A stretch of 64,000 nucleotides of DNA from Porites lutea (lineage: Eukaryota; Cnidaria; Anthozoa; Scleractinia; Poritidae), in assembly GCF_958299795.1 (NCBI RefSeq), contig NC_133214.1, positions 17,224,934-17,288,933 on the forward strand. Direction: 5' to 3'. Under the pieces are notes generated by a model. It made no database searches, was not told the DNA's origin, and saw nothing but the letters and a program-made list of their open reading frames with translations. Shown here piece by piece: positions 10,601-23,600 of the stretch; the first letter of the stretch is position 1; each line of letters starts with the position of its first letter. The translations under genes and the position numbers were made by a program.

Positions 10601-13600
10601 CCTCAGTTAGCAAAAATGGGCTGCTCCGATAGCCTATTTGAATTTCCACATTAAGCTCACTTCATAATTTCAGCCACAGATTCTAGCCGACACCCATGGT
10701 AACAGGGACGTCTGTTATTGCTTTAAGCAGTAAATCTCTTACTATTAATCAGATCACGTAAATTATCTTTTTATTCAGGGTTGGAGCTGATGTTGATGTC
10801 AGCATCGAGGATCTATCATTATCGGGCCGAGTTCAGATTGTCTTTGAGATGGATCATCTTGTACCGTTTCCACACATGAAGTCTGTGGCAGTTACGTTCC
10901 TTGAAAAGTAAGAACAACAAATATCTGGGTGATATCTGTTAATTCAAGAGCCCGAGAGAGGTATATCAGACCAAGCCCGGCTGCCATTTACCACCCGCCT
11001 GGGGATCAAACTCGCGACCTCGCGCTCTGCAGTCAAACGCTTGACCAGCTCTTTTAACTAGTCATGAATGCCGGCTGTTTATTGCGGCTCTGACCAAAAC
11101 ACAAGTCCTCAGACCTTTCTCAACCCATTTAGGAAGGTATAACGCGTCTTAAGACGTTTCTCGTCATGAGTTCGAGAGAGGGTTTGTTAAATCAAACTTA
11201 CGTTAGGCTAGGGAAAAAAATCTGCCTTGATTAGAGTAAAGGTTTTCTCACTTGGCATGAGTTAAGAAAGATCTTTGTATGGGTACCTAATACTATCTCC
11301 GATTCCAAATTGGCGTCTTAAACAGTTCGACCTCCGTTCAGTGCTCTGGCGTTCGTGGCGGAATTTCTAAATATTGCCAACGCATCGATGGTGTGTTCCT
11401 AACGTTGTGCGCGGACCGTTTTCCATGGCTTGTGTCTTTATTGCTGAATATGCCCGATAGAGTTATGTCTCGATGTATTTTTTTATCGCTTTGCAGACCG
11501 GACGTCGATTTTGATGTACGCCTAATGCGTGCTGTTCAAGTGATGGACATTCCAATGTTAAAAGATTTCATAAACGCTCTTGTTATGGACAGTTTAACTT
11601 ACGGTAAGATGAAAATTCGTGCTGCTGTACTTATCCAAATTCCAACCAACATGTCCAAATTCCAATTTAATCTGAAAAATGTCTCCATTGGTTGGGGAAA
11701 CTAAGACGATCACAGGTTTATTAGTTCTTGGAACTGTAAAATGTCACCTACTCTAAATAAAGTTTGTTTCTGTGTGTGTGTGTGTTTTTTTTTTTCACTA
11801 AATGTTCTTGTTTTGATTATTACAGCGCTGGTTGACCCTGGAAGAATCGAGGTCCCGCTTCACGGAGTTGATCCTGATGAGATGCTCAGTGCTGCTAAGA
11901 AATCAACGTATGGTTAGTGTCAGCTTGGCGTCCTCTTTTACAAACCATATTTTGAGATATGATCCGAGCATCTTCCATCCACTTACAAACACACCCTTGC
12001 TCTTAAGTAGAATGAGAAGCGCCGAAACCAAAGCTTTATCTAATGTTGGGCGTTACTAAGATAACATTTCCCATGTGTCTTCTCCTCCTGTTTTTAGCCG
12101 ATGGATTGCTTACGGTTACTCTTAAGGGTGGACTGCCTGAGAAATATACAGGTCAGTATAATTATACAGTACTAGATTAGAGTATTTAGGACACTAGTAG
12201 CATACCATGAATATTATTTGAGTTTTACAAGTGAGAAGCGCTATCCATTAAAAATTGTGTTGCTATCCCCGCCGCCCCCAATCTCTACCCCTCCCCCCAA
12301 CCAATACAATGTTGAAACTAGCAGGTAGTAGGTAAGGGAGGAGGACTGGACAAGTGCAATTTCAGGTCGCTCGCGAACGTTTGGTTAGCGTGTTTGAAAA
12401 AGCGTTACCAAGCCAAACTTGTCTTAAGACCTCTGTCAGACGACGACAACGACGTCAAAACACAATTGGTTTTATAAGCAAAACAACAGCTCTGCCCGCG
12501 CATCACGCTTTCCAGTACATTCTTTGACGTCCACTGCACGACTACGACATGAAACCTCCTAATGCAGCGTTTCCTGAAGCACGTGAACACACAACGACGA
12601 ATTTTCCATTCTCCACCTGGATAAGTTCTCTAGAATTCAACTCCAAGAAAAAATCGCCTGCATTTGACAAATTGGGCGGGTCCACATAGACGCGGTAGAG
12701 TTTGAAAGGACGCAAGTTAATTTTTTTTAACGACGTTTTTACTGCCGTCGTCGTCGTCGTCGTTGGTTAAGCTCCCTGTTGATATAGACCCACCCTCCCC
12801 CCACAGAAAAGTACGCTCAGTGGCGTTCATTTGAGTGTTCACGATTTTATGTTTAACGATCTTGCTTAACACACTTTTAGAAACACGGCTCAAAGGTTTT
12901 GCGTCATTCTTTCAGATGACCAAATATGGACATCTCTCCAAGTGGGTAATCTAGACGAGAAAAACACAGAAAAGATTCAGGGTGGAACAACTTTCGAAGA
13001 ATCAATATCTTTGCTTATCTACGATTTAGCAAATGATAAGGTACCTATCTTATTGCCGGTTGGCACGTGACGTTACGGCGGCCATGTTAGTGGTCAAAAA
13101 CAAAAGCATTTCTCTCCTCTGGGAAATAAACTCCATTTTCATGTAAATTCTTCGAAAAAAAAATTATTTTATGGACCACTAACATAGCCGCCTTGTCACG
13201 TGGTTCCAAACCAAGAATATCCATGGTCGTTAACGACAAGGTATATAGCTCTGTTTTTTGCTTTTTGTTGAATGTTGAGAACTAAGTGTCTGTAAGCATG
13301 GAAATGACTTATTGATAGCGCATTCTTTTCCCTCTGTCTCTTGTGCGCGATTTTCTAAGAAATTTCGCTGGATATGGACGTTAAAAAAATACAATTTCCT
13401 ACTGCCTGTACTCTAATAGACCAAAGAAATGACGTCAAAATCCTCCACATTTTGCGCGAAACTTTTCGCCAGCGGTTCTTGGTTCCACTTTTGACGGTCG
13501 TTGTAATGGTTTATAAGAGTATTGACAGTGGGAAATTGTTGCCGGAGTGGTTTTCAGTTGGTGCTGTTAAACTACTGACAAGCTCAAAATTGCTGAATCT

Positions 13601-16600
13601 AAACTGTTTGTTAACTTTTTTTACCGAACAGCTGAATGTTGAAATCCGCGGTAAACGAACGTTTGGGACGAAATATTCCATTGCAAAATACAAGATGTTC
13701 TTGGGTAGCCTTGGACTGGAAAAGAAGAAAAAAGTGTGAGTTACGATCAACAGTTACTGCAGTATTTTGTTTGTTTTTTGTATTAGTGGTCGTTGGTCTT
13801 TTTGTTGCTGTTGCTGCCGCTGTTTCGCCCCGTGTTAAGGTGATGTTACACGAGACGATTCGCAGCGACGATTTTTTTCGCTAAAAATCGTCGTTGCGAA
13901 TCGTCCCGTGTAACATCACCTTAAGGGAATCCGCATTCCGGAATGTGGGACATTTTTGTTTATGGAATCCGGAATCCCAGGGTTTGGAATGCCGAATACA
14001 GCTCAAGTAATCCAGAATCCCACTAAAGATTCGAATCCGGGCTCCAAGTTCGGCTGACAAAGAATCCGGAATCTGGTACCTGGAATCAGGAATCCATGGC
14101 GTGGAGATTGTCTTGGATTCCTTTACATGGAGCGAGCTGTTTTCAAAAGCAAAGCCGAACGAAGAATATCATATATCGGTAGCATTTGATAAGTAAACTG
14201 AAGTAAGGATATGTATCTACCTTTGTACGCTCATTTTTAACGTACTAACATGTTCATACTCATCGTTTGTCTGTTCACTGTTAGCGAGACTACACTCAGC
14301 AAGGAGGGTATCCGAGGATCTAAGCTAGAAGTGACATTAGAATATACACGACTCAAATCTTACGAAGTCAGCAGCCGAACAGATGAGCAGGAATTTCTTG
14401 AAAAGTACGAAAAACCCGAAGAGGATAGTGAAGGTAAAGTAAACACTGAATACGACATTGGCAGAAATGTAACGAACCACACTGGTATATTTTACGAGCT
14501 TTCCGCGATGCCATCATGAGGGTCCGTCCCTAGTCGGTTTTACGGGATTCAGGATTTCCCTCGGGTCCGGGATCTTAAATTAAAGTGGAGATGAGATTCG
14601 AGATTGAAAGTGTACACGCAAGGCGGGATTTAAAAATAACTAACGGGATTACGGGATTGCGGGAAAATTTGGGTCGAAAAGATAGGATCAAAGAACCTCA
14701 TAGTGGACCCTCCATCGTGACTTCGATATTAAGATCAGACGGCTCTTTTTTAATAGTACAAAATTAGAGGATTTACAAATATTATTTTCTGTTTTTATCT
14801 TTTCTAAGGGAACAATAAGCTTGCGGGCGCCATGCGCTCTGTATCTTGTTGTAGTGGTTGTGCCAAGAGAGAGCGTTAGATTCGAGGACAAGGAAGACTT
14901 CAAAAAGGAGATTTGACTTAACGTTTTTTCGCGTTTCCTCAAAAAAAAGACTACCCTGAAAGCTTTATTTTACATTTTTTCTCCAGAAAAGTTAACACGG
15001 TTACTTTTATTAATGGAGGTTCAACCCTCCCCCGATCGCAACAAAATGATAAAACTTCCAATACTTGATAACTTGTTTCCACCACTACGACATTCTCGCT
15101 AAAACTCGTGGTAGAATGGCGACGGCTATCACGTTTTCCCGCCAAAATGACGGTGGTTCGCCCGCGCACACTACTGAGTGTTGAAGAAATCCCTTTCTCG
15201 TAGTCGTCCTCGTCTTAGAGAGGTTTAACAAGTGACAAGAATTCAATCGCGAAACTACTACGCAGTTAAAAAAAAACTAAACTAAAAAATAGTAACTTTA
15301 ATTTTTTTCCTTACTGTGCGTTGATGGGTATTCCTCCTGTTGATTATCATCAACTTTGGCGTGTTTTGCAGTAGTATCGGGTCTTCTTCTCGTGGTTGTA
15401 CATAGTGGTGAGAAACTGCTGGCCATGGATGACGACGGATTCAGTGATCCCTACTGTATCGTCACAGCAAATAAGGAAAAGGTACGCCATGTAATCTGCA
15501 CAACGATCCCTTCTGTACTTTGCCCAATACCTAATTCCTAGCCTCCCAGTTTAGGAACGTTTTGTGGGAGAGACGTCTCCTATTCGGCCCCAAATATTCG
15601 ATACTGATGGTGATGATGAACTTTATTAAAGTGTCAGGTCTTCTAGCTGGCCTTGTAAGGTCTACTAAATAAACGGGAGACACAAATAACACTGATGACG
15701 TAGATTTGTCTGGAATTTGAAAACGAGCGCTGTTTGGTCGATGTTGTAATAGTAAACAAATATCAAAAGTAAACGCTAATAATCAACTAAAAAACAGTCT
15801 TTCCCACGAAACGCCCCTAGCGGCGAGGACTACTCACAGGCTACCTAAGTCCAATTCTGTACGGCTAAATAACCTGTTCAAAGCACGGATAGTTTAACCG
15901 TTCCTAACATATGAAGTCCAGGACAAAGTGGGTGATCTTACTTGCACAGTCATTGCTGCCACAGTCATTACTTTTAAGCTTATATGGAATGGGTAACAGT
16001 TAAGGTTAATATGAGTACAACTGAAGTCTTTTAAACCAGACAAATCGTTTGCACAATTTTTTTTAAGAAGTTATTTTTATTGTTACAAATGTTAATTTTT
16101 CTTTTTTAAGGTGAAAACCACCCCTCATGTGTCTGGATCGGTAAACCCAGTGTGGGATTCTGTGGTAGAATTTCCTGTCAGAGATTTCACAAAGGTAATT
16201 TTTGGGTATGGAAATATCATGCAAGCGGTACGTAGCCCCCTAAATAACCGTAAAGGGACTATTATCTCGGTTATTTTATCATTTTGCCATTATGAAAGTG
16301 GGTTACGTAAAACCAGGGAATAAATGTGGTATCGGTATCAACCACTGTGTCGGGCACGACTCTCAGGTTGTAACGGTGTACAAATATGGCGTTAATATTT
16401 GACCGGTGAATGAATGAAATTCAGATGAGAGGACAGCAGACATGTCCTCCTTCAATTTTATGTAAATATGTTAACAGTTAGCTCGGACGCCAGCATACAA
16501 CGGTGCCACTGGTTTCTGTGATCGGCCCATTTATGAGCTTGCCATAGCCCACCCAGCTCATGATATGAATGATCTGTGCATTGCGGCCGCCGACTACTCC

Positions 16601-19600
16601 ATTGAGGAAACTCCCGCTATTCTTTTTGAACAGTAGGGTGGGTTCTTTTACGTGCCCTTCAAATTGACTAATGAAAGAATGGTCCACGAGACAAGGCCAA
16701 CGTCGCTGCGATCAACTGAACTGAGATATGGCCTCAAATCACAGCCGCCATCATGATTTCAACAGTTTCTTATAGACTCTGATTGGTGATAGCGGGAGAC
16801 AGACCGGGTTCTTCCAATTGAGCTTACCGGGCAGCGGTTAAATGATGAAACATATAGGTCGAAGGAAAGTTCCAAGGTTTGCGACATGTTTTCACCTGAA
16901 GTTTTAACTCCATGTAGCTGATATTTCTATTGTTGTTTTAGACCACGCTGTCATTCCTGGTGTATGACCGTGATGTTAATTGGCAAGGACAGTCAGATGA
17001 CTTCATGGGTTCCTGTAATCTGGAGATGACTTTGGTACCGATTTTTTAAACTGCTTTCTATTTCTTTACTCTTTCTATGTACAACACCACTTTAAGTTGT
17101 AGCATACATCATTAATCAACCCGAAATACCTGTTTCGTTTTTGTGATTTCTCTCGGGTTGGCATCCCAGCGATCACCTGAAGATATTCGAAACTAATTGT
17201 TAACAAGAGGCTGGGTAGAAAAGGTGTGCAATGTTTTTGCTAAACCAATCAGAATCCAAAAACAATAAAATTGTTATGTTGATCTTCAGTCTCTATCCAA
17301 ATGAAGCCGAGTAGTTGTTTTGTCGTAATGAAGGTCTTGAACTATCCAAACAACAATGAACAAATATAAACGAAACTTTAGCGGAAGCAAGTTCTTATCA
17401 TTTCAAACTTCGTTTTTGTGTTTTAAAGGGGATGGATGACTTGATCTAAGCTTATTTCGTTTTATATTCACGCAGGACGAGCCCGCAATCATCCAACGTA
17501 AGATCGACTTACAGTACAAAGTATTTGGTAAGAAAAGGTCAGAGGACTCTACAATGAAAGCAGGCGCGCTCACAGTGTCAGCGGTGTTTCAGCCTATAGA
17601 GTCCGTGGCAAAGTCAGGTGAGAATGGATGGGTCTGTAAAAATCTACCCCATTAACAAGGAGTGTCATCAGAGGCCTCACTTCCAGGGTGAGGCAAAGTA
17701 AGCATTACAAATGAAATAGACATTTCGACAGCGTATTTTGACGTGAATGAAGTAATTACGAAGAAACCTTGGCGGCTCATTGAACATTAATAGCTCTACC
17801 ACATATAGAAGTATTCTGTGATCTATACCTGAACAGACACTCGGCAACATGGAATTTATTTGTTTCAAACAATAGCCACTCAACTTTGTGAAGATTTGTT
17901 CTAATTTTGACAGTTTCCATACAATGAAACACCTTTCGTATGCTCCGTTTCGTCCTTTTCTTACTTGTGAACAACTTTTGCTAAACTGCTGAACAAGGCA
18001 GTGACCTCTCTATGACATGGTTCGTATCTCTTTACTCTATCCAACACTTTGTATAAATGATCATGAACAATTTCGTTTATTGCTTTTTACCCGTTTCATT
18101 TTCCAGAGAAAGAGGCGCAACCCAGTGGGGTAATGGATGGTGAAGATATCGACGAAATAAACGTATGTTTAGTCCATACCAAAGCTCCTGAAACACGTTT
18201 AAAAACTCTTTGGTTATAAGAACTCATTTCCGAGTTTCAAAAACTCGCATTATAAATTGAGGCCAACTGCTAAACCTTTCATACACACATTTATATGCAT
18301 GACAATTATTGACTTTGAAGACTCTCCGCTCACCCTAGTTTTGAAAAAGAGGCTTAGTTGCAACTCGGAAATGGTCAATTAATAATTTGTATCAACGTCA
18401 CGTTTTTTGTTGAATTGCTGATCGCCCATGGTTTGAATTATAGATGCATGTCAACAGAACTAAAAGGATAGAGGTTTATTCAAGTGTTGCAATAGTTTGT
18501 TAGTCTAAGGCCAGTGTTGCACATTGTATTAGATGTAGTTTCCTGGCGATTTTTTAACTAATCATAGATCGTTCCACTCACGGTCGTATTATATTTCAGG
18601 AACATGGCAAGAAGCATACAATGAAGAGCAGCATGAAAATCAAACGACAAGTCGAAGAGTTGAGGTTAATCAAAGGTAAATCGCATACAGTTTGTAAGTA
18701 TTAATGAGGAACAGTCATTATTGTAATGCAAAATTGTTGAGACGTTTATTTTTGCTTCCTAGAGCTTGGAGTTTTAGTGATCACGATTCTTCAAGGCAAA
18801 GAAATGCCGGCCATGGACAGTAATGGTAAGTTCTATGGAGAAATCACCAGATCCTCCATAAGTAGTATAAAGCGCACCGAATCAAGCCTATTTTGAGTTC
18901 GTAATTCGCTCGTAAATATGAGCTGCAATAAATGTGATGGTAGTGAAAGGAAACAATATAAATGTGGAAAAGGCAAAGGAATGAAAACAATAAAAATGAA
19001 GAGAACAGGAATGAGAGTGAACAACATTTTTTAGTTTCCTTTCTCCCTCATTAACCTACCATTATGGGCCAAGAATCAAGAAAACGGAAGAATAAACAAT
19101 AAATGCGACAAGAAACAAAACTTGCACAATCACAGAAAGGTTTTGTGACCCTCAATAACATTTAAGTTGGCTTGCGTCTTTTTCAGGGTCCTAATTGCAC
19201 CTCATATTATTGAGAAGGAGTTACACATCCTTTCCTCTGCCGGGTAGACAAAGAGAAGTTTCTCCTCCCGCTAAAATATGGATGTTTTTGCGTATTTCCT
19301 TTCATCTATGCGAAATTAACGTTCATAGACCTTAACTTACTTCAAGTTCCATTTTCTGCTAAAAAAAGGTTCTCGCCTCGCTCAAAATCTTCTTTCCTGC
19401 TTTTAAGGTCTTCCTCTACGGTGAAGATTCACTCAACCGTTCTTAATCTGGTCTCAACAGGTCTAAGTGATCCGTTTTGCGTGGTGCGAGTAAACAACTC
19501 AAAGAAGTTTAAGACTAACGTGGCTTACGAAACACTGACGCCCGTATGGAACGAGTCTGTATCCATTGCTATGCCTCAAGGTGATGACAAGATCAACCTT

Positions 19601-20582
19601 GTAAGTGAAAATTCTCATTCTTATCATCTATAATTCTGACGGTAACGAACGAAACCGTTCAATAAAAATCGCAATTTTCATTTTTTTAAGATTCTAAGTA
19701 CCGTCAGTACTATGTCACGGTGACGCCATCGAGGCTTTCACTTGAATGATCACACTAAAGAATTTTGTTTACAGACTTCAAAGTAAGAACCACCTTGTAT
19801 AGCTAAACAGTACCACAGCAAAGTACCGCTCGGTAACTTTCATTTGAATGGTCTTGACCACCTCGTGCAGCGTCATTTAAGTGCCCCTGGAGAGCTCTTA
19901 TGTGAATAGACACACCATAGGATTCCGTTCCTAGAATCAAACTTTGGAACCAATTTGTACAGTCACGCAAGACAGTGTTGCTTGGTAGGTTTCATCTGAA
20001 TGGTCACACCACACGATTCCGTGACAAACAATTAACAGAACCTCAGGAACGCTCTGCTGAGCGGCTTTTATCTGAATTCTGAGAACTGGACTCTATTGAC
20101 TCTGGGAATGAAAGTGGGTAACGACAGTAAAATTCGCCACAGGCCGAAGATGTCTGATTGTCCACTCCCGTGTTCTACCTTAACCGTGTTTTGCACACAC
20201 ATTTAAGAAAGTATTTGGTTTAATTATGTTTTAGGATGTATTTGACAAAGATGTGTTTCAGAATGACTTCATGGGAACTGTGTCTTTGTCGGTGGATGAA
20301 ATAAAGGACGCTTCAAAGGTGAACTTGCTATTTTTGCTCTATTTATTTGTATTATTATATTCCAAATGGGCCATAAATAGACTAGTTACTACTATAAGTC
20401 GAATTAGTAAAATCCAGCTAGTGGTCTATTATCAATGCTGCGTTCTGATTGGCTGAGCTACTACTAGGCTATATGTTATAGCCCACTAGTAGCAAAAAGC
20501 GCCAGCTCTGAAAACCAAAACAATGGCGGCTGAATTGCGTTTTGCCAGCCAAAGTTGTTTTGTCTCGATATTTTTCACCAAC

Positions 20583-20623
<41 letters not shown>

Positions 20624-23600
20624 GGGCTCTTGACTCATTCGGGCTCGAGAAATAATTGTTAAAAACATACTTCTTTATAGAGAAACCTTGGAAAGGCTCC
20701 TCTCATTTTATCCGTTGGAGAAAAATGTCTAAATTGGGTCAGTAATAGCGACTGCCGGTCGTTTACTTAGATGGCAGACTAAGATGGGGCATATTGCAAT
20801 TACATGCCTGAGCTAACCTGAAGAGTGGAGGAGAGCACACTGCACGTAATCAAGCCTAAGCCTTATTAAGAAAGTGCTCTTTAACTTATGCCAATACCAA
20901 TACGATTCCTAAGGACTGAAATGATTATACCGGGCAGCAGGGAGTAATTTTAAGCTACAATGAGGGACACAAGTGTTAAGACGCTTCCGTAAAATGGCCC
21001 TTTTTTACGTAGTGGACATACCTATCCCCTTCCCCTGTCTACCCCAACCCCTTCCCCCCACAAAATCTCGGGGGTTGAGGGGATTTACGGCGTTTAAAAG
21101 GAGTGAAATAATAATTGAATTAAATGTTTGATAAAAGCACCCGTTTTAAACAAGAGTGTCAACTACTTTTGTCCCTGATTGTAGGTATAATTTACCATTA
21201 TGAAGCTTTAACACATGACCCTCCATTCTGAGGCTTATGTATGAACTTTATCACAGTAACTTCCCATATCGCACGTCACTTCATATCCCTAATACTCATA
21301 GTCTGAATTTCGACGGTCTAAAACGTGCCAAAATCCAACTACTAAGTTGCAGGGGCATCGTTTTCATCCTGTGCATTTCTTATTTTGTTAACTATGTGTA
21401 CTTCGTCTTCAGAAAGGAAAACCTCAGTGGCTCAAGCTTCAGGAAGCTGAGTCAGGTGAAATCCAGGTTCAGTTCAAAGTGTCAATCCCTGGTGAACAGG
21501 TAAAGAAGTTTTGAGCAATCCTGTCACCCTTGATGGCAACATAAGCACCGTAAAGTGCCGCTTAAAAGCCGCACCCCCTTCCCCCTCCCCCCCTCCGCTT
21601 ATAAGGGCCACCAGTAATAGGTCCATCTACCTGTAAACGAAAATAATATAAGCCTCCCCCCCCGGATAAAGAGCGCTCCTTCAAATGTATTGAAATGAAT
21701 TCGATATATTATGACATTTTGAAGCTTAAGTAAAAACCCCGTAAATAAGCCCCCTCGGATATAGGCCCCTCTGTAAATACGCCCTCTTAAAAACCCTTAC
21801 GAAGATGTATAGGCGGCAGTTACGGTATTTCTACTCCCACTTATAATGTTGCTCTCTCGCTGTATGTCTGCGCAGAGAATCCCGAGACAAAGTTGCTTAA
21901 ATACTGCGACAATCGTGAAACATTTCAGACAAAACATTATCTTTCTACGGATGTAGTGAATAAAAAGAGTAAAAGATGCCTGCAAAACACAGCTTATAAC
22001 CCTTAACTTGCGTGTCACCCGCCCAGTGGTTGTACCCCTCGCGCGCCCTTTGTTTTTCTTCTGTTACGTAGACCAGAGATTTCTTCGCGCTCTTTGAAAA
22101 AATTATCTGACCAGTCACAAAACACAAATTAGCCAAAGAACCCTGTGTTGAAAATGTTGTGGCAATGAAGTGATTGTTTGACGCGGCATGGTATCAACAT
22201 CTCAAAGAATCCTTGGACAAATGTTGGACAACGTTGGGAATATTTGACCCGTCATGGTTACAGAATTGTCACAGCATTCAAAAACAAATATTGTGACAAT
22301 GCTGTCAATGTTTCATCCAACATTAGCTCAATATCTGACAAATACATGTATTTTGAGTGTTTTACCAGATCTTTACTTATGTTCTAGGACGAAGCAGCGG
22401 AAGGAGCAGCTCAGCCTGGAGAAAGCGGAAACGATTCTGGAATCAGCGATGCTGGTGAACACACCGAAGCTTTTAAAGATGTGTTTGATCTTACATTGGA
22501 CAAGATGGAAGGTATACTCTCAAAAGCCGACTCGACCTAGATAATTACGATGTTGCTATCGTCTATGGCATTTTCTACCTGCTTGGACAATCAAACTGAC
22601 CCTTTTTCTCTTGCAGTCTTTCTTGTACCTTCTTTAACCCTCTCACTGCCAAATGTGGCCAAGGGCAAAATTCAACAAAAATTTCCAAATTTCGTTTTGT
22701 AAAATTTTGAAAACAAATAGCACCGTTTGAAAGTACAGGCAGGGAGGTTTCACTTAAATGGTCACATCATAGGATTTTGTCCGCAGACTCAAAAGTTAGA
22801 ACTACCTTAAGAGACTCCAACATTCACTCTGGCAGTGAAAGGGTTAAGTCGAACATGATCGTAACACATCGTGGCTTTGAGCCGTAGCAATTATTCCGGG
22901 TTTTGAACCGCTTGGGCTGTGGAATCTTAACCGAGCACCGTTTGGCCTTTTTAGTTCTCCCTCTATTTTTCACAGAATTAAATCGAGAAACTGCAACAAA
23001 CATTTTAGAAACGAAGTTCAAGAGAAATGTGAATCTCATTGTTTTTTTTTTAATGCATTGTTTTATTCGTTTTCAGAATACATTCAAAGCCAGATTCCAC
23101 CATTATTTTATAGTATATCAGGAGAAGTCATTCAGGGCTCGGACATTACAGGTTAACTGTCAACTCTTTTAAAATGTTTCTTACCGATTCCTTCAACTCT
23201 TTACTCTCGAGAGTACCAAACATTAAAATTCAAGAAAAAAAAGATTTGATGTCATAAAATACTTTTAAACAAATAGTACCATATGAAAATATGGTTGAAA
23301 AGATTCATGGTTGGAAGGTCACACTTAAGATTTCATTCACAAACTAAGTAATTAGAACCACCTTGGACAGCGTAATAAACACTGTTAATGTTCACTAGCT
23401 TTCACTTGAACGATCACACAATAAGTTACTTATCAAGAGTTGTTTTCTTGTATCGTCAGGGTTTGGAACGTTTCAGATTCGTGCGAGAGTTGAGATGTAA
23501 GTATTATTAATATACATCCAACGAACTGGAATAGAACTTTGTTTCCATTTGACAGTGGCTATAATCATGGCATCGCGTCTATTATATGGAGATCTGTGTA

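Noticed and set aside
13374-13739. 121-codon frame treated as one exon
   Set aside because: Only 13632-13735 is flanked by proper splice sites and fits the protein; the upstream part is intron.
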